Shown: positions 19,901-31,200 of the stretch, one piece after another
Layout of the letters: every line of letters starts with the position of its first letter
How positions within the stretch are numbered: position 1 is the stretch's first letter
Source of the DNA: Porphyridium purpureum
Lineage: Eukaryota; Rhodophyta; Bangiophyceae; Porphyridiales; Porphyridiaceae
Direction of reading: 5' to 3'
DNA length: 64,000 nt
NCBI GenBank assembly: GCA_008690995.1
Contig: VRMN01000004.1
Span: 1,550,001 to 1,614,000, forward strand
The notes under the pieces: model-generated
What the model was told of the DNA's origin: nothing
The model's input: only the letters and a program-made list of their open reading frames with translations
The model's database searches: none
Made by a program: the position numbers and the translations under genes

Positions 19901-20104
19901 TGCCGTCCCAGATTTGAGCTCCTGCTGCTGCTGCGGCTGCTTTGTGCCGCTCACAGGAGTGTCCGCGTCGTCCATAATGCCTTCAATGGCACCCAATAAA
20001 TGTGCAGAGTCCTCGAACCCTACGGCCGAGTTGCGACTCGCAGGCAGTGACGAGTGAACTGCATCACCCTGCGCGGACGTGTGGTCCCATCTAGAAGGAT
20101 CCAT
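16913..20104 (-). CDS. Pumilio (PUF) RNA-binding protein
   Basis: 1063 aa. The first 700 residues are low-complexity, with Gly/Ser/Asn-rich and poly-Gln/His stretches, typical of PUF N-termini that recruit deadenylases or phase-separate. The last third is a complete Pumilio homology domain with eight repeats. Base-reading residues per repeat can be seen: SR..Q, NY..Q, CR..Q, NH..Q, CR..Q, NY..Q, SN..E, NY..Q. By the established PUF code these read A,U,A,U,A,U,G,U from repeat 1 to 8, that is 5'-UGUAUAUA-3' in the RNA. The protein should bind the classical Pumilio element in 3' UTRs and repress mRNAs, plausibly via CCR4-NOT, whose subunit 3 is also in this window. It starts with ATG at 20104. 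Confidence 0.97.
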   Translation of the reverse strand: MDPSRWDHTSAQGDAVHSSLPASRNSAVGFEDSAHLLGAIEGIMDDADTPVSGTKQPQQQQELKSGTASPPPPPAISPRNASGAHTPRSASPMMRSIGDHYQKAPAVHSLSSSSLLDSTTLVNSMASMNVSAMPAGVIGAGMKNGSAPSTSLQQSRNASYSSMLDSLGSTNASTNGLNSSNIAQAPNPWTRSLEFIPASNRGTRTPLAGAPYRGEAATDVPAQVQKGGVHSSAAFPVSGQRTGSDMEVLRARAGVSDLDLHAGEVPKSGHSSLGNVTLSAARETTDLDRQRIWGSSSGTNANFAGRYGGVASPNSNTPHSQSGGALGGAAGSDGGLGINMGSLSTLAASGANLDQIVEHMNMIGIVDPQTQAQVLSQIIAQQQLMRQQQQQLSFTQHHVQHQQHQQQHPPSQYAQHGGGGFQSGGRGMAPMSGVDLGTSGYGSQSLSDSNPDQPGSFFFQDGSIPTASPEKPSALGLGHQHTMEENAALRLQMANLINARQQLFEAQMMMALNSPSLSGHGGPVGGGPSASMNMNNLSLQQMYAALLADPAAHGVGGVGSPSIASAMLAAATGGAGGAMTPTSHHSRKGSYIPDGGAPRSGRGGGPRGDRNNMRSQRSPDGPFGAGDKKSMGGGSDMHPRSAILEDFRATSGAPTSRNNHQNGGGLGMNMNLGDHNAMSLYGGYSTMGLNASAPVMGAGGGANAPYREWHLEDIRGHVVEFATDQHGSRFIQQKLESARVEELRFVLNEALSEMQLLMTDVFGNYVVQKLLEHGQQADAVPQIFNELRGRMLTLSLHMYGCRVVQKALEVLGAEERAVLVAELNGHVLKCIRDQNGNHVIQKSVELVAADKVQFIVDAITGQAVSLAEHSYGCRVVQRVLEFGADFQKAPIRNEIMKNIHKLISDQYGNYVIQHIVEHGTEQERAAVTAVVFEDVVALSQHKFASNVVERCLQHGNAMQRKQLIEVLIEGDGRGPPGVSPLSSLVRDNFGNYVVQRVLDVAEPQQRERVVNILRVQMNLIKKYSYGKHILARLEPGWAGSPRVMSPYGASSMYSGAGGGNSLY

Positions 20105-21691
20105 GTATGTTGCGCGTGCTCAGAAACGACGCTCGGCACAACGACTCCAAAACGTTTGGTTTGATGCCAGCACTATGTACACTGTACAGCCACGTGCGAT
20201 CGCGGCGATGCCCTGTGTGTTCCCCGGCTTGCAGGAGACTTTCAGAGGAACGTGGAGCGATGTGTTCGACGGAGGGGCCCCGCGATAGAAGTGATCAAAG
20301 ATCTTTAGAAACACACACAACGACGCGCGACGGAACACTCACATCCATACATCTGACCATCCGCTTTCCACTGTTGAGCTCTTTGTGCAGGCCTCGATTC
20401 CTGTACAGCGCCCAGTCTGTACACAGGCCCCTGCTTGCTCGCTCTTTGCCTACACACGCCCGTATGTACAAAACCGCATGTATATACAAAAATCCACCGG
20501 TCAGACACGCACACACATTCGAGCCGCCGCGCAGCGCCCCTCGCGCTTAGTAACACCCTGCTCCACTCCGCCCCTCCCAACCCCTCCCATCCACGGCCGC
20601 CACCACGTCGTCCCCTGCCGGCGTGCACTCCGCCACCGCGCGTCACCCACTGCCGCGCGTCTGCACCGCACCCACCCCTCTCACACACACACACACCCCC
20701 AAACCCCCCTCCCCTCAAGCATGCACAAGCAACAGCACACTCCCAACACCCACCCACCCACTCACCCTCTCCTCTCCTCTCTCTCTCGCCGTTCACATGC
20801 ACTCGGCAAGATCCCAAGCACGTGCTCTTCGCCCCCTTTCCTCCTCTCCTCCCCTCTCTCCCTTTTCCCCTTCTCTCTCTCCCTCATTCTAATCCCATTC
20901 CAACACTACCAACCCACCCATCTTCACCACCACCACAACTCGTCGGTACACTCCCGCCACAAAACATCTATCAAAATACACTGCGTTACTAGACATGCTT
21001 CGCGGGACGCCTTCTCGCCTTGTCGCTCGGTCGCTAGAGTAATAATAATTCTAATAGAGCACATAATAGAGCGTGGGTAGTTTGATACGAAATACAAGAG
21101 ACAAGAAACAAGAATCAACAAGGAACAACAAGGAATAAAGAGAAACGCAATAGCGCCAGCTAGGTGAAAAACAAAAGGGTTCGTGTGGATTCGGATAGTG
21201 TTCAGTTGGTCGATGATAAGGCGGCTGAGCATTCGGACAAAATCGACGCCGTTTTGATAGCATCGACGAACGATTGGACGCCGGGGGGGGAGCGGGAAGG
21301 GCGGGACGGTGTGGCGTGCTCGTTTGGTGCATTACAGCGTGAGCTGCACAACGACGTTTTGATACTGACCATCGAACGCATTGCTATATCATCCGCGTGG
21401 ATATGTTTGTTTTCACACAGAGGCGCTCAGGGGGTGTGGTTGAACGCGTTGAAGCGGAAGTGCATTGTGGGATTTCATTCCCGCATCACAGAACATCTGA
21501 AATAGGCGCAGTTTTATAGATATAATCAGGATGGCAAACGAATGCGATTTATTGTTCCGCAGTGTCTGTATCGGTTTCTGCGATCGATCCGGCGAACCGA
21601 ACCGATCCGAACCGAGCCGAGTGGGGGGAGACCAAATATGGTGAGATGTTCGTGGGTTGGTGGTGACAGAGTGAGGAGGCGACGGGAGAGG
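20105..21691. promoter_or_regulatory. Divergent intergenic region, Pumilio / S33 peptidase
   Basis: 1.6 kb between head-to-head genes. The Pumilio side has CTGTACAG at 20182-20189 and 20401-20408 and CTGTAC at 20417-20422, followed outward by a very long pyrimidine-rich zone (20530-20930) that is low-complexity. The peptidase side carries AACCGAACCGATCCGA (21595-21610), shared with the NOT3 upstream region, and a GA leader (21660-21691). Frames of up to 230 codons here are by-products of biased composition. No gene is supported. Confidence 0.5.
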
Positions 21692-23269
21692 ATGGGAAGG
21701 GGAACTTGTGTTGCATGCTGGGCTGTGAATGGATGGTTGGGGCTGCGCCGAGGATCGTGGGTGGCTAGAGGTGCTGTTTGTGGACGTGGGCCGCGGGTGT
21801 GTGTGAAGAGAGCGGGTAGCGTTGTGAGCACGCGCGCGCACGTGCGATGTGCAAGCATGCAGACGGCAGCGGGAACACGCAGCTACGCATTGGAGCACGG
21901 AGATGAGTTTCAAGTGCCCGGACTGAAAATCAGCGAGCATGCGCTGCGTGTGCCGCTCGATTATAATGCGGCGTCAGGGAAGCAGATCCGCGTGTTTGCA
22001 CGCCTGGCGCGCGCGAGTAAGGGCGCGGAGCCCGAGGAGAACGCTGCGCTGAAGAATGTGGTGTGCTATCTTCAGGGTGGACCTGGATTTGAGGCCCCAC
22101 GGCTCGCGGAGAACGGCGGCATGATCAAGGAGCTGCTCAAGCGGTACGACGCCGTGCTTTTGCTGGACCAGCGCGGCACGGGCCTGAGTACACCTGTATC
22201 GGCCGCGTCGCTCGCAAAGCTCGGATCGCCGCAGAATCAACTCGAGTACCTGGTGCATTTCCGCGCAGATTCCATTGTGCGCGACGCCGAGGCATTCCGC
22301 GGCGCAATTCTCGGGGAAGACGCCAAGTGGACCATTCTTGGACAGTCGTTCGGCGGCTTTTGCTGCGTGACCTACCTGAGCCTTTTCCCGCAGCATCTCA
22401 AGGCAGCCTTGATAACCGGCGGAATTCCATACATCCAGGACACGGCCAACGCCGACGAGCATTGTGCAACAAGGGTGTACGAGCATCTCGTGCCCCGATA
22501 CTTGCGCGCCATGGACCGATTCTACAGCTTGTTTCCCAACGATGCAGAACGCCTTCGTTCTCTCATTTTGCACTTGAGCGCATACGAGGTGAAGCTTCCA
22601 GGCGGCGGCACACTGAGTGCAAACCTGTTCTTGTCGCTGGGGCTGCGGCTGCTCGGCGCACCAGGCGGGTTTGTCCGCCTGCACTATTTGCTGGAGCGCG
22701 CCTTTGAGCTCGAATCAACGCCGGCCGCCCTCAGTGCCTACTTTTTGGCCGACGTGCAGGGTATGATACCATTTGGTATGAACCCGCTGTATGCTTTGCT
22801 GCATGAGGCATGCTACGCAAACGCCGACGGCGCGACCGCTTTCGCATCAGACCGCGTGGTCAACTCGGACCCGTACAAGCACTTGTTTGACGCCGCTTCC
22901 CGGGCGGCGGCGGGTGAGAACGTGTACATGTACGGCGAGCAGGTGTTCTCGTGGATGTTTGAGGATATTGCGGAACTCAGAGACATGCAGCCTGTCATGC
23001 AATTGCTGGCCGAGTACAAGCAGTGGGGGGCGCTCTATGACGTGGACGCCTTATCTGCGAACACGGTCCCTGTGGCTGCCACCGTGTACGTCAACGATCT
23101 GTACGTAGACTCGGAACTGAGTCTACGGACTGCCGCCCGCATCGGTAACACACACTGCTACGTGACTAACCAGTTTACCCATGGCGGCTTGCGAGAGAAT
23201 CCCAGTGATGTCCTAGACACCTTGCATGGTCTGTTGGAGCGCAACGCATGCAGTCTGGAAGCGCTCTAG
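21692..23269 (+). CDS. Proline iminopeptidase-like alpha/beta hydrolase (peptidase S33)
   Basis: 525 aa. The alpha/beta-hydrolase core shows the oxyanion strand YLQGGPGFE, the S33 signature LLLDQRGTGLSTP, and the nucleophile elbow LGQSFGGFC with catalytic Ser. The late segment TVYVNDLYVD probably carries the acid, and TNQFTHGGLRENP the catalytic His. S33 prolyl aminopeptidases release N-terminal proline from peptides. The N-terminal 55 residues contain no acidic residue and many Arg, Gly and Val, which suggests an organellar transit peptide. The start was chosen at the ATG just after the GA leader; the conserved domain begins only after the internal ATG at 21857. Confidence 0.9.
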   Translation: MGRGTCVACWAVNGWLGLRRGSWVARGAVCGRGPRVCVKRAGSVVSTRAHVRCASMQTAAGTRSYALEHGDEFQVPGLKISEHALRVPLDYNAASGKQIRVFARLARASKGAEPEENAALKNVVCYLQGGPGFEAPRLAENGGMIKELLKRYDAVLLLDQRGTGLSTPVSAASLAKLGSPQNQLEYLVHFRADSIVRDAEAFRGAILGEDAKWTILGQSFGGFCCVTYLSLFPQHLKAALITGGIPYIQDTANADEHCATRVYEHLVPRYLRAMDRFYSLFPNDAERLRSLILHLSAYEVKLPGGGTLSANLFLSLGLRLLGAPGGFVRLHYLLERAFELESTPAALSAYFLADVQGMIPFGMNPLYALLHEACYANADGATAFASDRVVNSDPYKHLFDAASRAAAGENVYMYGEQVFSWMFEDIAELRDMQPVMQLLAEYKQWGALYDVDALSANTVPVAATVYVNDLYVDSELSLRTAARIGNTHCYVTNQFTHGGLRENPSDVLDTLHGLLERNACSLEAL

Positions 23270-23499
23270 GCCACGTGTGCATGCGGTTTATCGAGAACGG
23301 CGGCACCGTGAGGGAAATATAAATGCGCCATCGGGAATTGTGATCCCGCGCCCATGTTTATTCATCCTGACTTCTGGACTAGACGCCTCCAAGAATACCG
23401 TTCGGCACACCAGCTGCGGCTAGGCATTTCACATTGTCGTACCAGAAGGATAGAGTGGAACAACTGCGCGAGATCGAAGCTTTAGAAGAACGAGTCTAG
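23270..23499. other. Short convergent 3' interval
   Basis: 230 bases between the stops of the S33 peptidase (+) and uS8 (-). No feature beyond presumed 3' ends. Confidence 0.4.
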
Positions 23500-23892
23500 C
23501 TAGTACACAAAGCCGAGAATTTTGCCTCCTACGTGCTTCTTCCTTGCGTCCTCGTGCGTCATGATCCCGCTCGAGGTGGTGAGCACGAGGTGGCCAAACT
23601 GTCGCGAGGGCAGGATCTGGGAGCTCCACTTCTCAATCTCCTTGACGGGAATGTCGTATCTCGGCGAGATCGCGCGGGTCTTGTTGATTCTTCCCAGCAG
23701 GTTCACGACGATCTTTTTGGAGCGGTGGTCGTCCACCACGACAAACTCGCCAATGTATCCGTGCTTCTGCATCACCTGCAGAAAGCTGATGAGCGTCTTG
23801 GACGCCGGGCGCAGAAGCACCTGCCGCTTCCCCTTCTTCTCCGCATTCGACAGCGTCTTCAGCGCGTCCGCCAGCACACTCATTCGCACCAT
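23500..23892 (-). CDS. RPS15A: 40S ribosomal protein uS8 (RPS15A)
   Basis: 130 aa, exact family length. Starts [20 protein letters not shown] and ends with [24 protein letters not shown] and GKILGFVY, all hallmark uS8 segments. It is part of the 40S platform. Open codons upstream to 24021 lie in the purine leader. It is transcribed divergently from eL27 across about 600 bases, allowing coordinated control of one small- and one large-subunit protein. Confidence 0.98.
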   Translation of the reverse strand: MVRMSVLADALKTLSNAEKKGKRQVLLRPASKTLISFLQVMQKHGYIGEFVVVDDHRSKKIVVNLLGRINKTRAISPRYDIPVKEIEKWSSQILPSRQFGHLVLTTSSGIMTHEDARKKHVGGKILGFVY

Positions 23893-24508
23893 ACTGCCCA
23901 ACCCCCACCTCTCGCACACTTCCCCTTCCCCTTTCCCTTCTCCCTCTGCCTCTTCTCTCCTCCCTCCCTCCGTCCCTTCGCACCCACGGCCGCTTATGTG
24001 TTCAGGGTCTCTCTCTATCAAACCGCCCCAACGCGCTCATTCTGCCTCCCACACATCCAATACCACCACCACCACCAACTGTACTCACGCACGCCAGCCG
24101 TCGGCGTCCTCTGTCTCTTCCCCCCCCCGGCCTTCCTTTATTCTTCGTCCTTTTCCCTCTCAGTCAAACCCTGAGTCTAACTGTCGCGCGGTTAGATCCA
24201 GGGTTTCTGCGTCGATCAGGATGACATTGGAATGACTGCTTAAGGCCTCAGACCCATGCGCGGGAGGTTCAGTTCGCGGCGGCGGCGATGTAGGTAATTA
24301 GGCGTGTTTTGGTGGAGAGGGGTACAGTTCGAAGCCGGGGAGGGGAAGAAAGTTGAGAAGGGCTTGCGGCGGCGTCGCGAAGGAGAATAAGAGGAAGGGT
24401 GGGACAACATCTTGTTGAGAAGGTGAGGAGTTGTGTGGGGCTCTGTGTGTCTGTCTCGGTGAGGTAGTGCGCGCGTGCGTGTGAGAGAGATTGAGAGGGA
24501 GTGTGAAG
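23893..24508. promoter_or_regulatory. Bidirectional ribosomal protein promoter (uS8 / eL27)
   Basis: Head-to-head ribosomal protein genes share this 616-base region. Pyrimidine tract 23893-23990 is the uS8 leader; GA tract 24335-24508 is the eL27 leader. CTGTAC at 24079-24084 and GTACAG at 24322-24327 flank the centre. An inverted element lies between: left arm AAACCCTGAGTCTAAC (24166-24181), right arm GTTAGATCCAGGGTTT (24191-24206), 14 of 16 positions complementary. The same arrangement occurs upstream of eL33. Confidence 0.7.
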
Positions 24509-24922
24509 ATGGTGAAATTCCTGAAGGCAGGCAAGTGCGTGCTGGTGCTGAAAGGGCGCTACGCAGGGAAGAAGGCGGTGATCGTGCAAAATTATGATGG
24601 CGAGTCGAAGAGCCATCCGTTCGGCCACGCGCTGGTGGCCGGCGTGTCCAGGTACCCGCGCAAGGTCACAAAGGATATGAGCAAGAAGAAGGTGGCGCGC
24701 AGATCGATTATCAAGACCTTTATTAAGAAAGTTAACTATAATCACCTGATGCCCACGCGATACACGCTGGACCTGGGCGAGCCGCTGCGCGAGGCCGTGC
24801 CGAATGATGCGGCTGCCGACGTCTCGGTCAGGAAAGACGCAAAGGTTGCGGTCCGAAAGCTGTTCACCGAGCGGTACAACGGCGGGAAGAACAGGTGGTT
24901 CTTCGCAGCGCTCAAGATGTGA
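24509..24922 (+). CDS. RPL27: 60S ribosomal protein eL27 (RPL27)
   Basis: 137 aa, full length. Diagnostic parts are the N-terminal KOW-like segment ([20 protein letters not shown]), [35 protein letters not shown] and the C-terminal [19 protein letters not shown]. It is a component of the cytosolic 60S subunit. Start at ATG 24509 (MVKFLKAG). It has no intron, unlike many eukaryotic ribosomal protein genes. Confidence 0.98.
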   Translation: MVKFLKAGKCVLVLKGRYAGKKAVIVQNYDGESKSHPFGHALVAGVSRYPRKVTKDMSKKKVARRSIIKTFIKKVNYNHLMPTRYTLDLGEPLREAVPNDAAADVSVRKDAKVAVRKLFTERYNGGKNRWFFAALKM

Positions 24923-25241
24923 GCCGGCGAACGGATTCCGTGGTGACTCTGTTTGGAGATCAGTTCGGCTCAAATTGAAAATGCAGGCGGACCCATGCCT
25001 TTGCACATTTCAGCTTCGATTAGGGGATTGCTCGGCATTCTTGCGGACACTGATGATCTCATCGGCACGCGCCGCGCTCCAGCTGCTGCCAATTTTCTTC
25101 ATTTTTACAGACGTAGATTTGCCATCGGGTTGCTGCTGAAAAAGTTCCGTTTTGTACGCATGTCCCAAATCAGTAGGCCCTGTTTGTGTGCCTCACTTTT
25201 CCTTGCCGAGCTTTCATGCCTCCCCTGTAAACGTGAAACAC
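24923..25241. other. Short convergent 3' interval
   Basis: About 320 bases between the stops of eL27 (+) and VPS13 (-). No ORF or structural feature is supported. Confidence 0.4.
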
Positions 25242-28200
25242 TCACCGCCCTTCACGGCCATCCGAGTCCGTGAAAGAAGCACGAGCAAAGGCTGATGGAA
25301 AGGGCCTTTGCTCCGGCGGGGTCCTTGGAAAGCCCGGACTATTACCGTCCAAGCTGGCCAAGGCAGGACGCACACTAGTTCTGCTGATTATGCGTGAACT
25401 GCTGGCGCCGCCGCGATCCTGCATGGACGCTGTGATAGACGGCATCGATCCAAACAGATGGGAAGGGCTCGAAGAGGGCGAGTAAAACGTGTCCCTCGGG
25501 GGCGCCACCGACTGCTGTTCCTGGACACCACCTGGGAGCAACGGCATGAGCTCAGCGAACACTGCTGCTGCCGCGTACTCGCTCTCGCATGTAGCGACCA
25601 AGGAGCCGATAAAGGGCGGCGGCGGCTGGTGCTGCCCTGTCTCGAGCCGGATGCGAAGCATCAGCTCGTCTCCGAGCTCACGCGCAGCGCTTGACTTCTT
25701 CGCGCCATTTGAGGGTCTCAAGGACATCAAACGTTGGGCCAATGATGGCGCTGCCATATGTCGGTCTCCACCGTCCTTGGTACCGCTCCAGCCTCTGCTC
25801 CGCTGCTTCCAGCGAAGACCCCCGCGTAAGATGGCAACTAGACAAAGTTCAACACGTTCGCACGAGACGCGTACGAGGTCTTCAAGCAGCACTTCCCAGA
25901 TGATCGTCCACCGCCCAGCCATGTGATAGCTGATCTGTTGCGCGATATTTCCGGGCCAGCGCGATTTTTCAGCCGCAGCATCCTTGCTCTGCATGAGATC
26001 CAGGCGGATGGCTCGGTGCGAAGTCAGCAGCAGTACGCTAGTTGCTGAAAGTGCGAAAAGCGCATGGCTCGCTTCGTTTGGCCACTGGCGCTGCTCACGA
26101 TGAAACAAGAAAATCTGCTCGCCCCACGAATCCCGGCGATACGAGAAAGGCACCAGTGCGCCAGATTCAGCAAGGCCTCTTGGCGGGCGTAGCGCGAGCA
26201 AGTACCCATTCAGCCCCACTGAAAACGGCCCCACGTGAACGACTGCAGGGTGCACAAGCTGGCGCATGAATCGAATAAAGAACACGACGCTACTCTGAGC
26301 GAGGCGGATCGTGCTGTATGCCACGCTCCACAGGTTCGGTGACGAACGCATCGAGCTTCGCTGATGGTGTCGCAGGAGCGACAACGTCTCTGAGTACGTG
26401 GATTGATACTCATTTTGCGCCGTCGGCACCGATGGAGTCGCCAGCGATGCCGCCATCAAGGCGCGCATTTCGCGGCTCGACGCACTGCTGAAGTGCTGCT
26501 TCCACCGGTTCAGTCCCTGGAAAACGTCGTAGTACATAGAAGCAAGTCGATCATCCACATCATGGAACCTGTGGGCATTCCGCTTTCGCTGCTTCGGCTC
26601 CAGCTGAAAGACTTGCTCGCCCAAAACAATGAGTTGGGCCAATAGGTCCTCGCACGCATCGAGAAAGCCGCTGGACACGGCGATGACCCCGAGTGACGGG
26701 CAGCTCTTGACCACCATGCGCAACGGGTTGAAGATCTTCAGGCTGAGCACGGTGGAAGCCGCAGCAGTCAGAAACTGCGACGCGTAGTGCAGCGTCATCG
26801 TCCGCATCAGCTGTTGTACGTCCGGCGCTCCCGCATCGAGCACCATGCGCTGCGCGAAAAACGAGAACGGACGCAAGTTGAGAAATGCGCGGTCGACCAC
26901 GGCGAGCTGCAGAATGCGAACGTGAATAGGAACATTCAACTCGGTACCAAAGAGACGAGGCAAATCCGCCGACTTTACGTCAACCGACCATACCGCCCGA
27001 ATGGGATCCACGTAGAGTTCGACCTGCGCCGCCTTTGGTACCGCAAAGCCTGCCGCCGGCGCTCTGGCTTCTGCCAACGGAGCACGAACGAACGATAGGC
27101 GATCAACAAGATGTCGCTGCACAGCCGCTTTCAGGTCCAGGTCCCCTTGACCATCTGTCTCGCACCGTTCAGAGCATCCGCACGTTTCCACCAGCATGTG
27201 CTCCTCGCTGTCTTCCACGCCCTGTCTAGTCAGCAGAGGAAGTATGAAGGCATGCTTCAAGATCAGGAAGAAGCCCGAGTCGGCATCGATCGAGATCGGA
27301 GCCACAGCAACGTGAATGCGTGCTTGCGTATGACCCTGCTGCTGTTTCACTTCTGTGTCGTATATTGCGCTTCCCACCACTCGGATGAAAGGCGGTACGT
27401 CTTGAAAGCTTCTATCTGGCGACTGCACTTCTCTATCGCCAGAGGACCTCAATACCCGCGTGCGCACGTGTGCTCCGCTCTGATCCATATCACGCGAACC
27501 GCTCATTTCGAGCGCCGTGAGCTCGACGTTTCGCGACAGCAGCGGTCTCGCTCGATCCAGCAAGTTGTCTAACTGCACATGTGGTACGCACAAGTGAAAT
27601 GAAGCCGAGGTTTGGCTTTGATTCACGAGGAGGACTGTGGCCAACGAAATGCTTGACGCCTCCAAATAGGCAATCTCAAACGGAACGGAATGATGCTGAC
27701 GCTGTGCGACAGTCGGCGACCGCGCGGCACGATTCGTGGGTTTTGATTTTTGTAGCACACGGGCGACTTTCTGTAGACCACCGAGCGCGGTGCGATTCTC
27801 CAGTTCCACCACTGTCCCCGTGTCACTTAAAACCGACATCGAGATGCCTGCGCATTTCAGAAAAACCCACATCGCCAGTTCCTGCTGTTTCGGGTCTTCT
27901 CTATACCTGATGTGCCCGTTGGTAGGCATGGAAGAAAAGGGAAGCCCACTTGGTAACGATGCTACGAGCGGGCGGTTCGATTCAAAGCGTCCCATTTCTT
28001 CTTGACGCTCGAACTGCAGCCCCCGGGGGCCGACGTCATGGGGCGGCGCAACTGCAGGTGACATACCTGAGTGTATCATCAAGTACATACGTGCACCGTC
28101 GCGAGCACAATGCACGCGAACCGTGAGCGTCTTGGTGCTGCTTTTTGAAAGCTGATGCTTCTGTCTTTGCTTTTGACTGTGTGTTGATGTTCCGCTCGCA

Positions 28201-31200
28201 CGTCTACTCTCGGGCAAACTCACTTGAAAATCCCACTCTCGCCCGTCCCACGCCTCCTCCGCATCAATGCAGCCAACGAACAGCTCCATTTCACTCGCAC
28301 GATCTTTGCGTGTAGCAGATGTGCCAATATCCGTACTGACTCGGCGACGGAGGGTCAACTGGAGTACGCGCTTGCCGCCGGGATCATCCCAAGCGTAGTC
28401 TTGATCGCTGTGAGGATGAAGCAAAACTGTAGGCCTCTTCTTGTCAGAGCGTGCAAGCCCGTCTGGACCAGACACTTGCGCAATCTCAAAAATCTCGTCA
28501 GAATTATTCGCGAGGTACACAGGAATCTGCGCGGCGTCTGCAGGCGACACAGAGACTTTCAGTACGCCGTGCGGATCGGTTACGCACACATTGATCACCA
28601 CAAAGCGTGACGATGGCTTGTTCTTGGTCCTAGTGCGTCTGCTTGTGGTTCGCAAGACCAGTTGCGCTATCAGCGACGTAGGCATTTTGTGAACCCTCGA
28701 GGCGGGTTCGGAGACATCAGGATGTGAAGCGGGAATGCTACTGTAGAGATCGGCCTGGAGCGGCAAGCATCCCATCCAGAGCCACTCATCGTCATCCTCG
28801 TCACCACGCATCGACAAAGAAAGCGCTGGTACCAGTGAACTGACTGGCGCGTACGGTAGCTTCAGCAAGCTCACTGTTTCACCAATGTGCACGGGGCGCG
28901 CGGAGATGTACCTACACGGTGTAAACAGTGATCCGCGAAACGGATGCATCGCCGAACTCAGCCCGAGGCGAAGTACGAGCGCACAACTTTCCCCTGCACA
29001 CCCAGAAGACGTTGGCGGAGATGCACACGAGTTCCGCACATAAACTGCCGGCATCAAGCTCACGATCGTGGTGTCCCGAAAAAGTCCTACCCCACGCGAT
29101 ACTACCGGTGCAATGCAAGTCGCCGCTCGGACAACGTGCCTCTTGCTGGCCAAGTTGGACGCTGATAGAGATGTTCGCGTTCGAACCAAAGGCTTTGCAG
29201 ACGAAGGCGAAGACCCCGCGGACGGGACAAAAATCAGATTGCCCACAGTTTGGCCGCCGCTTGTTAGAACACCGTCCACGTCTTGGCCAGCAAGGGTCGG
29301 AAATTTCATCCATTCCTCGATCGGTGTGACAGAAATCCACTCCGACTGCCCGAGCTTGAGCTTGATGTTTAAAGTCGATCCACTCTGCGCTACCGCATGC
29401 GGTTCCGCATACTCGAGCTTTGAAATATACTTGGGCTGACTATGGCTCCTGGCTGCTGCCACACTCGCAGCAGACGCCTTATTTCGCGAACTTGACGTCT
29501 TTGTGAGGGATGAGGCACGTTGGCCTACCATTACGGATAGTGGCATCTTGAGCACGTCCTGCGGATATAGCATGTTCACGAGCCAAAACTGACTCCAAAG
29601 TCGCACGGTGTATGCCGCGAGCGGGGACGAGCCACAACTTGGTCCGTTTTCGTTGCTGCTTTCCCAATAAATGTGTTCATCTACTGCCACTTGGGCTTCG
29701 AGTGCATTCTGCTGAATGTTCATACCCAGCCCTCCAAACTGAGGGAGAGATACACGCGCGGACAAAGGAGCGAACGATGGCGACTGGGCACTTGCGTCCG
29801 CCAGCTTCACGGGAGCACTCCATGCGCCACTTGACACCAGCCGACAGCGCATTCCAAGCTCCGCGAGACGTACAATACTTGGAGACTTTCTCAAAAAGGC
29901 ACCAGAACCTTGCGAGCCACAACTCAATTCAGAAATCTGCCGTTTCGCGCCACTCGGGATCACGTGTTGATGCATTTTTTCGTGCGCATACTCTTCTTCT
30001 GAATCTTCGACCTGGTACGAATCACTTCGTGCCAAGTCGGAAAAGAAGCCCAGTTCCACTTCTACGTCGTGAGACAACGCATTTTGAAACTCGACAAAGT
30101 CGACCAGGGTAATGGTCTTTCGGCTGACCGCTGGACGAAAGCTCTGTCCGGAAGAGGATTCGCGCACGGCTAAGATATACGTACACTCCACGTCTGGATT
30201 GTGCATCACTACGAGTTGATGCCCAGACGGCCGCGGCTTCGTTTCGTGAGCGCTGGTCCTGCTGCCCAAAGTCCTACCCGTAATCGAAAAGATTGGCTCC
30301 GAGCTCCATGCCCAGCCAAAGTCGGACTGTTCTCCATCGGCATCTACAACACCAGGAAGCCCGCAAAAAATACTGCATGCAGAACCCGGGCCGCGGTCGC
30401 TAAGGAGTGTGAAGAGATCCACTGGGAGTGAGCAACGGTCCGGAGACAATAACTGCCCCAGCAGACGCTCACCCACAGTGACCATCCCTTCTGCCGAGAC
30501 AGCCTTGAGGAGCAAAGTGTGGGAGGAAATATTCACCACAGACACATGTGAGCGCAAGGTGAGCACCGTCGCTTTCCCCACGTGACGCACGTCCACCATA
30601 ATGCAAGCATCGCCTTCTCGACTGGGTGTCGCATGTACACTGGATATTTTCCGTGCACCATCCTGATTTGACTCGGCACATTCTGTTTTGACTATTACAG
30701 CACGTATGCCCGGTGGACAGTCGCGCAGCCGAAGCCGCGCACACGGTAGCAGAACGCCAGGCGCGCTAAAGCTCAAATCCACCATTTCGCGATCATGTGA
30801 CTGCATATCGTTTGTGGAGGGCGAAGGGTCACGCAACGGAACACTGGCGTACGAGGTTGACGCAACGTCTACAAAATTCTCATCAAGCTGATGCTGAAGA
30901 TGTTGTGCTTTTGGCCTCGTCCATACAACGACCTTCAGATCTATTCCAGTCTCGTTACAAATCCATAAAGGCGCGTCCGAGCCCGCAACATTCGAAAGCA
31001 ATCGCTTGTCAAGATGTTGCTCCCCGTATTCACTGCCTGCCTTGCTCAACGTGTCAGGGTCCGAAAGATGCATTGAGGAAGTAAACAGAGGCTGCAAGGC
31101 CCTTTGTAGAATATGAAATGAGCGCACAAATCGAGTGGTCATGTTCAAATTCACCGTTTGCGGCACATGCACATTTAAGAAACATGAAAGCGGTGCTCTT

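Noticed and set aside
20385-21080. 231-codon plus-strand frame rich in His, Pro, Thr and Ser
   Set aside because: Runs through the long pyrimidine-rich zone upstream of Pumilio; biased composition removes stop codons. No conserved segment.
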